From: a virus | Length of the DNA stretch: 35,912 bases | Reading direction: 5' to 3' (one strand) | Virus record (IMG/VR): IMGVR_UViG_3300020420_000038 | Span: 1-35,912 of that record | Part shown: one piece after another, positions 24,854-31,744 of the stretch | How the letters are laid out: each line of letters opens with the position of its first letter | Numbering within the stretch: the first letter of the stretch is position 1 | Notes under the pieces: model-generated | What the model saw: only the letters and a program-made list of their open reading frames with translations | What the model was told of the DNA's origin: nothing | The model's database searches: none | Made by a program: the position numbers and the translations under genes

Positions 24854-25357
24854 ATGGAATTAACTTTTCCACAATCCTCTCATCAGTCAGGTTTAAGACT
24901 GATGCTACGCAACCCACACCCTAAGAAAGAAAGGCATGGCGACTGCGGTACACGTGCAATCTGTTTAGCTTATGATCTTGACTATCAACAAGTCTGGAAC
25001 AGAGCTACCAGAAACAAACGTGCAGGTAGTTACTATTACGATCAATGGGGTCAACGTAAGCAGTCTTACAAGAGTGCTGACTGGGGTTTAAGTAAGACCG
25101 ATTTAATCGCAACACTTCAAGACTTCGGACTTGATGTTGTTTATAAATCTCTTACCAGTTACAAGAACAAAGACAAGTCAACATGGTTGTACTTTCATAA
25201 AGACAACATACCTGAGACTTGCATAGTTCATGTACCGCAACACTGGGTTGCTGTTAGAGATGGTGCTATCTGGGATACCTACGATAGCAGAGGTAAGCGA
25301 CCTCGCAAACTTAGAGGTTACGTATGTCTTAGACAAGACTTACTACCTAACCACTAA
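24854..25357 (+). CDS. papain-like cysteine peptidase candidate
   Basis: 167 residues. The pattern HGDCGTRAICLAYDL puts Cys31 at the start of a helix. Much later HVPQHWVAVRDGAIWDTYDS supplies His130 in a beta strand and Asp141. Cys-helix, then His-strand, then Asp is the order of papain-fold peptidases such as the C39 group, and short phage proteins with DCGxRAI...HVVAV..G...D are fairly common. The substrate is unknown; a host-targeting protease or a deconjugating enzyme are options. Located among early genes, so it probably acts on the host. Fold assignment is from motif spacing only. Confidence 0.55.
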   Translation: MELTFPQSSHQSGLRLMLRNPHPKKERHGDCGTRAICLAYDLDYQQVWNRATRNKRAGSYYYDQWGQRKQSYKSADWGLSKTDLIATLQDFGLDVVYKSLTSYKNKDKSTWLYFHKDNIPETCIVHVPQHWVAVRDGAIWDTYDSRGKRPRKLRGYVCLRQDLLPNH

Positions 25358-25372
25358 GAGTCACAACAACTG

Positions 25373-25396
25373 GGGCATAGTGTAAAAGCTATGCCC
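25373..25396 (+). promoter_or_regulatory. intercistronic hairpin, GGGCATA family, copy 1
   Basis: GGGCATAG (25373-25380) pairs with CTATGCCC (25389-25396), eight base pairs with an eight-base loop. A similar stem with GGGCATA/TATGCCC lies at 25862-25887. It overlaps a possible upstream ATG at 25391, which argues against that ATG as the start of the next gene. Confidence 0.6.
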
Positions 25397-25420
25397 TTAC
25401 TAACCAAACACATGAGTCAC

Positions 25421-25696
25421 ATGACTAAGAAAAAAACTATTACATCAACTAAACACCAAAAAATCTTTTGGCTCAATGACAACTTAGACTTTTGTTGTTC
25501 GCCACTAGATGCACCACAACAAGTTGATTATGTTAGCGAGTGGTTATCATCTTATAGATTCCGCACTCTCGAATCAAAACAAGTTGATGATGTACTAGAG
25601 ATACATCAACACTTAGTGATAGTTCAAATGGGTGGGTTCAGCACAATGCTTGACTCATACCGCAACAAACAAAAACAACCTTTACCAAAACAATGA
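25421..25696 (+). CDS. early protein, unknown function
   Basis: 91 residues from ATG 25421. Two upstream in-frame ATGs exist (25391, inside a hairpin arm, and 25412). I prefer 25421 because it follows GAGTCAC, the same sequence that precedes the start at 25917. The protein begins MTKKKTITSTKHQKIFW and contains a mixed middle (YVSEWLSSYRFRTLESKQVDDVLEIHQHLVIVQMGG). No known domain. Its TGA overlaps the next start as ATGA. Confidence 0.6.
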   Translation: MTKKKTITSTKHQKIFWLNDNLDFCCSPLDAPQQVDYVSEWLSSYRFRTLESKQVDDVLEIHQHLVIVQMGGFSTMLDSYRNKQKQPLPKQ

Positions 25697-25845
25697 AACT
25701 AAACGATCTTATTAAGCAAGTCAATGATGAGTACTGGCCACCAGAACCAGACTTCGAAAACACAGTTGATAAAGATGCTATTAAAAAGCTAAAGAAAGAT
25801 CAACTAAAACAAGTGTCAGATATTCTAAAAAAAATAGATTATTGA
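25693..25845 (+). CDS. very small helical protein (50 aa)
   Basis: A 50-codon frame starts at an ATGA overlap with the preceding stop, a classic translational-coupling arrangement, and follows the A/C-rich TTTACCAAAACA. The product has an acidic, Pro-rich N-terminal half (NDEYWPPEPDFENTVDKD) and a Lys-rich amphipathic helix (IKKLKKDQLKQVSDILKKID). Function unknown. The coupling makes a real gene likely despite its size. Confidence 0.6.
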   Translation: MKLNDLIKQVNDEYWPPEPDFENTVDKDAIKKLKKDQLKQVSDILKKIDY

Positions 25846-25861
25846 CAACTTAAAAACATTC

Positions 25862-25887
25862 GGGCATACTTAACTAAGGGTATGCCC
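25862..25887 (+). promoter_or_regulatory. intercistronic hairpin, GGGCATA family, copy 2
   Basis: GGGCATAC (25862-25869) pairs with GTATGCCC (25880-25887), loop of ten. Stem sequence is nearly that of the hairpin at 25373-25396, with the terminal G-C switched to C-G on both arms, so pairing is preserved while sequence changes. Confidence 0.6.
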
Positions 25888-25916
25888 TACCCTATCAACC
25901 AAACAAAAGGAGTCAC

Positions 25917-26363
25917 ATGAAAACTTCACTAACAACAATCGTACTTGACGCTATCGAGTTTGAGCTAGACGATCAACAGTACTGCAACGGACTAGACAAT
26001 ACTAACTGGCAAGACTGGAATGACAAAGAAAAATTCCAGTGGTGTTATAACGTATGGTTCTCAAGTGCTAGACCTAACACTGCATCTCTAAACAAAACTT
26101 TAGATGAGTGGTTAGCAGGGCTACCGATAGCTATACCCTATATGAATGACAACATAAGGGATATGGGTCACGACCCTTGCACATTCTTTCTTGACTGTGC
26201 CTGTGAGATTATTAATCAAGCAGGGTGGGAACATATAGAGTTCAAGAACATTCAGTATCCTGAACTAGCAAGACCACCACTCAAGAACTATGTAAGAAAA
26301 TCCATAGAGCAAGACCGACCTGAAACTTTAGAGGGCGAGTTCATACCTAACTTTCACGATTAG
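25917..26363 (+). CDS. acidic early protein, unknown function
   Basis: 148 residues, acidic and Trp/Asn-rich (CNGLDNTNWQDWNDKEKFQWCYNVWFSS), with several Cys including CTFFLDCACEI. No domain recognised. It has one of the few good Shine-Dalgarno sequences here: AAAGGAG seven bases ahead of a GAGTCAC-ATG context. The next gene starts two bases after its stop. Acidity and early position are compatible with a host-enzyme inhibitor, but that is speculation. Confidence 0.65.
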   Translation: MKTSLTTIVLDAIEFELDDQQYCNGLDNTNWQDWNDKEKFQWCYNVWFSSARPNTASLNKTLDEWLAGLPIAIPYMNDNIRDMGHDPCTFFLDCACEIINQAGWEHIEFKNIQYPELARPPLKNYVRKSIEQDRPETLEGEFIPNFHD

Positions 26364-26365
26364 GT

Positions 26366-26548
26366 ATGAAGCACCGCAAACCCTCGCAAACCCTTTGGGA
26401 ACTAGAGTCTATCTATGATCGCCTTAGTAGGATTACAGGCACACAACCAAAGGATTACTGGCGAACCCTACCTACTAGGGAAGCTATCACAATTCTCAAA
26501 AGAGAAATTATCAAAACAACTTTATCCATTAAGGAGTCACAACAATGA
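26366..26548 (+). CDS. small basic early protein, unknown function
   Basis: 60 residues, basic and helical (TLWELESIYDRLSRITGTQPKDYWRTLPTREAITILKREIIKTT). No known family. It starts two bases after the previous stop, and its own TGA overlaps the following ATG (ATGA). The Shine-Dalgarno of the next gene is inside its last codons. Confidence 0.6.
   Translation: MKHRKPSQTLWELESIYDRLSRITGTQPKDYWRTLPTREAITILKREIIKTTLSIKESQQ
26531..26547 (+). promoter_or_regulatory. ribosome binding site and start inside the upstream gene
   Basis: AAGGAG (26531-26536) is followed by TCACAACA and the ATG at 26545. The same GGAGTCAC core precedes the starts at 25917 and 27067. It is a clear exception to the mostly Shine-Dalgarno-free starts of this genome. 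Confidence 0.65.
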
Positions 26549-26751
26549 AACAAGAAAAAAAATTTATTGACATTCCAAAAGATGAGTACTTTAAAAAGAT
26601 AACTAAGTACCAATATGAATGTCCTTTTGAAAGATCACTTTCATGTCAGAGTGTAATTAGAAAAGACCCAAGTGACGGACACTCTTACTTTATTGCATCA
26701 ATAAAAATGAGAGTACCTATTAATAAAAGAGATTGGAGTGCGGAAGATTAA
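26545..26751 (+). CDS. small early protein, unknown function
   Basis: 68 residues. The sequence MKQEKKFIDIPKDEYFKKITKYQYECPFERSLSC continues into a probable beta hairpin (SYFIASIKMRVPIN). Two Cys in the middle (ECPF, LSC) are not arranged as a zinc ribbon. No family recognised. Translationally coupled to the gene before, and its TAA directly abuts the ATG of the zinc-ribbon gene. Confidence 0.6.
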   Translation: MKQEKKFIDIPKDEYFKKITKYQYECPFERSLSCQSVIRKDPSDGHSYFIASIKMRVPINKRDWSAED

Positions 26752-26985
26752 ATGAGTATATGCCCTAACTGTAGGAGTCTCAATACTAAAAATCTTGAGA
26801 CTCGATTCAGGAGTGGTAAGCCTAACCCTATCAATAAGAACAAGGCTAACATTCCATACACTTCAAGGCGAAGAGAATGTATTGACTGTGGTAAAAGATA
26901 TACCACAAGAGAATACAATATCGAAGACCTTATTGCCTTTGCAAAACTGCCAGAGCTACAAAGGATTGATGACCTTATGCCATGA
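26752..26985 (+). CDS. NrdR-like zinc-ribbon protein
   Basis: 77 residues with CPNC at residues 4-7 and CIDC later, in the context SRRRECIDCGKRYTTREYN. This strongly resembles the N-terminal zinc ribbon of the bacterial regulator NrdR (RRRREC..CGKRFTTYE). NrdR represses ribonucleotide reductase genes through that ribbon plus an ATP-cone; the ATP-cone is missing here. The phage protein could therefore bind DNA or act as a competitor of host NrdR. No nrd gene is visible in the window. Similarity to a general zinc ribbon (for example in transcription factors) is the alternative. Starts directly after the previous stop. Confidence 0.7.
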   Translation: MSICPNCRSLNTKNLETRFRSGKPNPINKNKANIPYTSRRRECIDCGKRYTTREYNIEDLIAFAKLPELQRIDDLMP

Positions 26986-27146
26986 TGAATACCCTAGATA
27001 AAATTAACGCTGCCACTCAGCGTATCAAAGAACTAACAATCCTTATTAACCATTGGAGTCACGACCTTGAAAAAGAAAGTACCAACATTAAAACAAGCTG
27101 CGAACAAAACTTATCGCAGGAGAAAGAACGGAGATGTATCAGCTAA
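26982..27146 (+). CDS. possible small protein overlapping the integrase start (54 aa)
   Basis: A 54-codon frame opens at an ATGA overlap with the zinc-ribbon gene stop (MMNTLDKINAATQRIKELTILINHWSHDLEKESTNIK..., ending RCIS). The N-terminal half looks like a coiled-coil helix. It overlaps the integrase reading frame by 80 bases, which is long for this genome. It may be a true coupled gene or a leader that carries the integrase ribosome binding site. Evidence is limited to coupling and helix-like composition. Confidence 0.4.
   Translation: MMNTLDKINAATQRIKELTILINHWSHDLEKESTNIKTSCEQNLSQEKERRCIS
27053..27069 (+). promoter_or_regulatory. ribosome binding site and TTG start of the integrase
   Basis: TTGGAGTCAC ends eight bases from the Shine-Dalgarno GGAG (about 27055-27058) to a TTG at 27067. 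The GGAGTCAC core is shared with other early genes, which decides the TTG over a later in-frame ATG near 27163. A weak start codon would keep integrase low. Confidence 0.6.
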
Positions 27147-27906
27147 AGATTTTCTTATTAGCATGAAACATAATGTTCAAGCACTTGGAGACATACCAGT
27201 AAACAAGATTACTACCAGTCTCATAAGTAAAATGAATGACTACAACAAGTCAAGACCTAACTGTAATGAAGTAGTCAACAAGAAAATGGGTCATCTCAAG
27301 CTAGTGTTAAAAGACTGTAGAGATGATGGGTATATAACTATGCCTGAGTTTCCTGACCCTAGACGTGTCAAGAAGAATAAGAAGGTACACTACCTGACTG
27401 CTGACATGGAAAGAGAACTCATGTCTTATCTGACTTGCTTCAACTACCACGAACACCGAGATGTATTTAAGTGTTTAATTGATACAGGTTGCAGGGTCAT
27501 GGAACTACTGACACTTGAGAAAAGATTTGTTGACTTTAAAAAGAATCAAATCACATTCCAATACAGGAAGAACGGAAGACCTAACACAGTACCTATGACT
27601 ACTGCTGTCAGGTCTATCATCAAGCCTTACTATGACAAGTGTAATACCTTAGACCTACTGTTCGATCACGACTACTACTGGGCTAGTAGTATCTTTGCTA
27701 AAGCTAAGAAGGAACTAGGGTATAGCAAACACAAGTGGTATAAGATACATTTGTTTAGAGATACCTGTGGTTCAAGACTTGCTCAAGCAGGGGTACACAT
27801 ACTGATTATGCGAGACTGGTTAGGGCATGAAGACGTACAAATGACAGAGAAGTATTCACACCTAGCACCTGACTCTATGCACCAAGTAGTAGGGGTGTTG
27901 AACTGA
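27067..27906 (+). CDS. int: tyrosine recombinase / integrase
   Basis: 279 residues. The N-terminal part (about 1-95) is a core-binding domain (FLISMKHNVQALGDIPVNKITTSLISKMNDY). The C-terminal catalytic domain has TGCRVMELLTLE with Arg143, HLFR with His228 and Arg231, LGHEDVQMTEKYSHL with His254 and the nucleophile Tyr263. All tyrosine-recombinase active-site residues are present, so the enzyme should be active. Cyanopodoviruses such as P-SSP7 also carry an integrase upstream of the RNA polymerase. I see no tRNA fragment that could be an attachment site and no repressor gene. The ATG of the next gene overlaps the stop (TGATG). Confidence 0.93.
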   Translation: MKKKVPTLKQAANKTYRRRKNGDVSAKDFLISMKHNVQALGDIPVNKITTSLISKMNDYNKSRPNCNEVVNKKMGHLKLVLKDCRDDGYITMPEFPDPRRVKKNKKVHYLTADMERELMSYLTCFNYHEHRDVFKCLIDTGCRVMELLTLEKRFVDFKKNQITFQYRKNGRPNTVPMTTAVRSIIKPYYDKCNTLDLLFDHDYYWASSIFAKAKKELGYSKHKWYKIHLFRDTCGSRLAQAGVHILIMRDWLGHEDVQMTEKYSHLAPDSMHQVVGVLN

Positions 27907-28142
27907 TGACAGTTAAATATGATGAGTACATAATTAAATGTAACTACAAAGAATTTAGGCTGATAAGATCAGCCTTGAGAACTCTTGAATATGATTACAA
28001 AATTCATAGGTTTAGTGATACGGAAAATCAAACTGAAGTAACAAAGATATTAAAAAAATTACATGATATTCAAATAAAACACGCTGAAGAATATAACAAA
28101 CAAACACTTAAACCTAAGAAAAAAAATGACAGAACCAAGTAA
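27906..28142 (+). CDS. small basic protein between integrase and RNA polymerase, unknown function
   Basis: 78 residues, basic, helical (EFRLIRSALRTLEYDYKIHRFSDTENQTEVTKILKKLHDIQIK), with a Lys-rich tail. No recognised domain. It overlaps the integrase stop by one base and the RNA polymerase start by 17 bases, implying coupled translation of the three. A regulator of integrase or polymerase would fit the position but cannot be shown. Confidence 0.6.
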   Translation: MTVKYDEYIIKCNYKEFRLIRSALRTLEYDYKIHRFSDTENQTEVTKILKKLHDIQIKHAEEYNKQTLKPKKKNDRTK

Positions 28143-30522
28143 GAAACAATTAGAGCTAGAGCAAAGTATCTTTAGCATCTCAGGGTACAACAAGCTATCT
28201 AGGAATAACAAGCTGAGAGAGAAAGGCAGGGAGTCTGAAACACCATACGCTAGAAACATGATTGAAGCAGGACTTGATGCACTAACAAAAGCATTGAAGT
28301 TATACGTTGAACAATCAATGACAGGACAGGCAGGAGTCAGGGCTGTGGCAAGTAGATACATAGCTCAGTTCCCTGACCTTGACGTAGTTTCTTTTATTGC
28401 TTTTAAAGTAATCATAGATAATACATCACTTGAAAAACCTACAACAACAGTTGCTATAAACATAGGTCAAATGTTAGAAGACGAGATGCGTTATACAATC
28501 TTTGAACAGCTAGACCCAAAACATTTTAAGAACATCAAGAGACATACCAGAGATACAAACCATACTGGTTACAAAAAGAATATGGTTAGAACTCACATGA
28601 GTAAGAAAGGTATAGAGTTCGAGACATGGAAGAAGGAAGACAAGTTAAAGATAGGTCTAGTACTTATTGATTTAGTAATGATAAACGTAGGTATGGTCAA
28701 GATGATTAACAAGAGAGTAGGTAAGAGTTTGTTATCTTGCTTAGTCTTTACTGAAGTAACAATGAAGTGGATACAGAAGGGGCGAGCTAATCGCATAGCT
28801 GCATACCCACAATACTTACCTTGCTATGACAAACCTAAACCATATACAACATTATCTGATGGTGGTTTTTACACCGAGAGACTTAGAACAAAAGCTATTA
28901 AGACTACTAATCCTGAGACATTAAAAAAGTTACAAGAAGAAAACTTAACAGTATGTCTAAAGGCTCTAAACCTTGCGTCAAGTACAGCGTGGGGGGTAAA
29001 TAAATTTGTGTTTGATACTCTTGTATATTGTTGGGAAGAAGGTATAGAAGTAGGGGGTTTGATAAATAAAGAACCACTAGAGTTACCACCTAAACCTGAT
29101 GACTGGAATGATAAGGAGAAGACAAAGACATGGAGATACCACGCAGGTCTTACACATGATACTAACCACAAGAACAAAGTCAAAAGGTATCAGATACTAT
29201 CAATCATTGATACCGCAAAAAAATTTCTAGGAGAAAAATTTTATCACGTTTACCAAATGGATTTTACTTCTAGGTTTTATCCTGTAACTGCACACTTCCA
29301 CCCACAAGGAACAGATATAGCCAGAGCCTTGCATCAATTTTATGAAGGTGGAGAGATCAAGACTAAGAGACAACTAGACTGGTTAGCTATAGCAGGAGCT
29401 AATGCTTTTGGTATGAGTAAGTGTAGCTATGAAGAGAGACTAGAGTGGGCATACATAGAAGGACAAGACTATGCAGAACAAGTAGCACTTGACCCTATAG
29501 AGAACTTAGATATATGGGGTAATGCTTCCGACCCATTCCAGTTTCTTGCATGGTGTAAAGAGTGGCACGACTTTATGCAGGTGGGAATGAACAATGGTTT
29601 TATCTCACGTTATTGTTGTTGCCTTGATGGTACGAACAATGGCTATCAACACATAGCAGGACTGGTATCTTGTAAGGAACTAGCAGGTAAGGTTAACTTA
29701 CAACACAGCAAACAACCACAGGATTTATACAGAGAAGTATTAGCCAAAGTATTATTTTTACTCAAGAACGATACAACAATACAAGGTCAACTTTGGTATG
29801 GCCATAGAAATAAATTAACTAGGAAGTTTATAAAGAAACCAGTGTTGATGATACCTTACAACTCAACAACCTTTGGCATAGCTAATCATGTAGAAAGATA
29901 TTTTGTTAATGAGAATTTTTATCTAGCAAAAAATTTTAAGAACAACTTTTATCTCGCAACAATTATTGAGACTGCTGTAAGTATGATTAGTCCTGAAAGT
30001 ATAAAGCTATTAAAGTATCTATCAAAGATAGCTGTATGTTTTAACAAAGAAAATAAAACTATATCTTGGCATACTCCCTCTGGTTTCCTAGTGCAACAAA
30101 AGTATTTCGTTAACAGTAGCAAGATAATTAGAACTAAGTTAAGTAATCAAAGTATGAGATTGAACCTAGCACAACCCACCTTGCAAGTTGACAAAAGAAA
30201 ACAGGCACAAGGTTTTCCTAGTAACTATATACATAGCTTTGATGCTGCACACCTACAGTTAACTTTAGTTGAAGCAAGTAAGATGGGTCTTGAACAGTTC
30301 TGTATTATTCACGACTGCTTTGGAAGTCCTGCTTCCGATCTCGATAGACTGATTGAATGTGTGAAGCAGACATTTTTCTACATATATAGTGACAATAATT
30401 TAGACAACTTACATCATCAAGTAGCAGAACAACTTAGTGATACAAAGGGATTACCACCTGCACTACGCATGGGAGACTTTGATATTACAGATGTGTTGAC
30501 TGCACCATATATATTTACATGA
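28126..30522 (+). CDS. single-subunit DNA-directed RNA polymerase (T7 gp1-like)
   Basis: 798 residues (T7 RNAP 883). The key elements are present: MDFTSRFYPVTAHFHPQGTD (T7 MDWRGRVYAVSMFNPQGND equivalent), CLDGTNNGYQH with catalytic Asp501 (T7 Asp537), RKFIKKPVLMIPYNSTTFG with Arg566, Lys570 and Tyr578 (T7 Arg627, Lys631, Tyr639), HTPSGFLVQQKY, and CIIHDCFG with catalytic Asp730 (T7 Asp812). The C-terminus lacks the T7 FAFA end and finishes APYIFT. Asn follows the key Tyr where T7 has Gly. It would transcribe middle and late genes from phage promoters. It is shorter than T7 mainly in the N-terminal half. Confidence 0.96.
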   Translation: MTEPSKKQLELEQSIFSISGYNKLSRNNKLREKGRESETPYARNMIEAGLDALTKALKLYVEQSMTGQAGVRAVASRYIAQFPDLDVVSFIAFKVIIDNTSLEKPTTTVAINIGQMLEDEMRYTIFEQLDPKHFKNIKRHTRDTNHTGYKKNMVRTHMSKKGIEFETWKKEDKLKIGLVLIDLVMINVGMVKMINKRVGKSLLSCLVFTEVTMKWIQKGRANRIAAYPQYLPCYDKPKPYTTLSDGGFYTERLRTKAIKTTNPETLKKLQEENLTVCLKALNLASSTAWGVNKFVFDTLVYCWEEGIEVGGLINKEPLELPPKPDDWNDKEKTKTWRYHAGLTHDTNHKNKVKRYQILSIIDTAKKFLGEKFYHVYQMDFTSRFYPVTAHFHPQGTDIARALHQFYEGGEIKTKRQLDWLAIAGANAFGMSKCSYEERLEWAYIEGQDYAEQVALDPIENLDIWGNASDPFQFLAWCKEWHDFMQVGMNNGFISRYCCCLDGTNNGYQHIAGLVSCKELAGKVNLQHSKQPQDLYREVLAKVLFLLKNDTTIQGQLWYGHRNKLTRKFIKKPVLMIPYNSTTFGIANHVERYFVNENFYLAKNFKNNFYLATIIETAVSMISPESIKLLKYLSKIAVCFNKENKTISWHTPSGFLVQQKYFVNSSKIIRTKLSNQSMRLNLAQPTLQVDKRKQAQGFPSNYIHSFDAAHLQLTLVEASKMGLEQFCIIHDCFGSPASDLDRLIECVKQTFFYIYSDNNLDNLHHQVAEQLSDTKGLPPALRMGDFDITDVLTAPYIFT

Positions 30523-30532
30523 CAGGTAATCG

Positions 30533-30564
30533 AGGTACAATAAATATACGTCTTTAGTAAGACG
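30533..30564 (+). promoter_or_regulatory. candidate phage promoter plus 5' hairpin upstream of the SSB gene
   Basis: AGGTACAATAAATATAC (30533-30549) resembles the site at 18225-18241. It is followed by a perfect hairpin, CGTCTT (30549-30554) with AAGACG (30559-30564) and loop TAGT. T7 has promoter phi 2.5 at the same place. The ssDNA-binding-protein gene starts 26 bases further on. Confidence 0.45.
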
Positions 30565-30590
30565 AATCACACGCATACACTCCAAGCAAA

Positions 30591-31247
30591 ATGGAACAAA
30601 TTAATTCGGAGACTATTAAGATAGTCACTCCTGTTGGTACACGTTTTAGGTACTCATGGTTAGTCACACCTGATGAATATAAAGGTGTTGAGAAATGGAA
30701 GACTGAAGCTATCATTCCAGTCGGCACTAAAGTAAATGATGCTGATGGTAAAGAACATGAAGCTACAGAACACATAGCCAATAAGTTAGAAGACTTGATC
30801 GAAGGGTGGAAGGCACAGCTAAAAGCTGCCTTTCCAAAAAGAGAGTTTACTTTAACTAAGAGTCAGAAGACTGGTAAGCCTAGCTTCCCTTGGTCATTCG
30901 AGGAAGAGGGTTTAATCATACGACTGAAGAAAAATGTTATTGGTAAGAAGGGGAAACTCAGTCCTATTACTATGTTCAAACATGACCCTATGACTGGACA
31001 AAACTTATTGATGACTGAAGAGCAAAGGGCTGAGATGGATAAGATAAGTCCTGATACTACAGGTCAAATATCTTTCTTAGCTTCAGGCTATGACGCAGGT
31101 GCTAATGGTGTAGGCATAAAGTGTATGCCATTATCAATATGCTTCAGAGACATAGTTCCTTTTAATGGTGGAGCTAATGACTTTGAAACAACTGAACCTG
31201 CAAGCTATGAAGAAAAAGAAACAGTCAGTACAGGAGCAGACTTCTAA
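30591..31247 (+). CDS. ssDNA-binding protein (T7 gp2.5-like)
   Basis: 218 residues (T7 gp2.5 is 232). It opens with strand-rich OB-fold sequence (IKIVTPVGTRFRYSWLVTPDEYKG) and ends in an acidic tail with a terminal aromatic (FETTEPASYEEKETVSTGADF). Such tails in gp2.5 proteins contact partner enzymes, in T7 the DNA polymerase and gp4. Placed right after the RNA polymerase, as in cyanopodoviruses. The tail is kept here although no phage DNA polymerase exists, so it may bind a host replication protein. Confidence 0.85.
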   Translation: MEQINSETIKIVTPVGTRFRYSWLVTPDEYKGVEKWKTEAIIPVGTKVNDADGKEHEATEHIANKLEDLIEGWKAQLKAAFPKREFTLTKSQKTGKPSFPWSFEEEGLIIRLKKNVIGKKGKLSPITMFKHDPMTGQNLLMTEEQRAEMDKISPDTTGQISFLASGYDAGANGVGIKCMPLSICFRDIVPFNGGANDFETTEPASYEEKETVSTGADF

Positions 31248-31593
31248 GTACAAAAGTAAATTTGAAAGTCAATTTGCTGACAACCTAAACAAAAAGAAAA
31301 TTATCTTTACCTATGAAACACTCAGCATTGACTATGAAATTACTTGCACCTATAAGCCTGACTTTATACTCAACAGTTTTATTGTTGAAACGAAGGGTTA
31401 CTTCTCAAAGGAAGATAGACGAAAGCATCTTGCGATTAAGAAGAAACGACCCGACCTAGATATAAGGTTCTGTTTTCAAAATAGCAGAACCAAACTATCT
31501 AAAGCTAAGAACTCTATCTCGTATGCCAAATGGTGTACGAGACATGGGTTTCAATACTGCGACAAATTTATTCCTGACACTTGGTATGCCTAG
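31207..31593 (+). CDS. endonuclease I, Holliday-junction resolvase (T7 gp3-like)
   Basis: 128 residues from ATG 31207 (T7 gp3 is 149). The active site is intact: Glu20 in KFESQF, YKPDFILNSFIVETKG with Asp52, Glu61 and Lys63, matching T7 Glu20, Asp55, Glu65 and Lys67. SSRTKL-like NSRTKLSKAK and KHLAIKKKRPDLDIRFCF are also conserved. A longer frame begins at 31165, but starting at 31207 puts the first catalytic Glu at residue 20 exactly as in T7. It overlaps the SSB gene by 41 bases. It degrades host DNA and resolves branched phage DNA. Confidence 0.92.
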   Translation: MKKKKQSVQEQTSKYKSKFESQFADNLNKKKIIFTYETLSIDYEITCTYKPDFILNSFIVETKGYFSKEDRRKHLAIKKKRPDLDIRFCFQNSRTKLSKAKNSISYAKWCTRHGFQYCDKFIPDTWYA

Positions 31594-31744
31594 CTATCCT
31601 TTACCACCAAACCCTAAACTTGGTTGCACAATTTATGACGATTACAAACGTGTATGGGTTGTATGGAACGGAAGTGAGTGGGTAGATATAGTCCTTAACG
31701 AACACAGATGCAAGTTAGATAATGAAGAGTCAGTACAAGATTAA
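31586..31744 (+). CDS. small protein between endonuclease and primase, unknown function
   Basis: 52 residues from ATG 31586 (MPSYPLPPNPKLGCTIYDDYKRVWVVWNGSEWVD...). An upstream in-frame ATG at 31523 would overlap the endonuclease by 71 bases, so the start overlapping by only eight bases is preferred. The YKRVWVVWNGSEWV stretch looks like a short beta hairpin typical of small phage tail or binding modules. It overlaps the primase gene by 23 bases. Confidence 0.6.
   Translation: MPSYPLPPNPKLGCTIYDDYKRVWVVWNGSEWVDIVLNEHRCKLDNEESVQD

Noticed and set aside
26795-27001. 68-codon plus-strand frame overlapping the zinc-ribbon gene
   Set aside because: The other frame contains the clear NrdR-like zinc ribbon with correct coupling, so this one is a shadow.
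31165-31206. Longer N-terminus for endonuclease I
   Set aside because: It would overlap the SSB gene by 83 bases, and starting at 31207 places the catalytic Glu at residue 20 as in T7.
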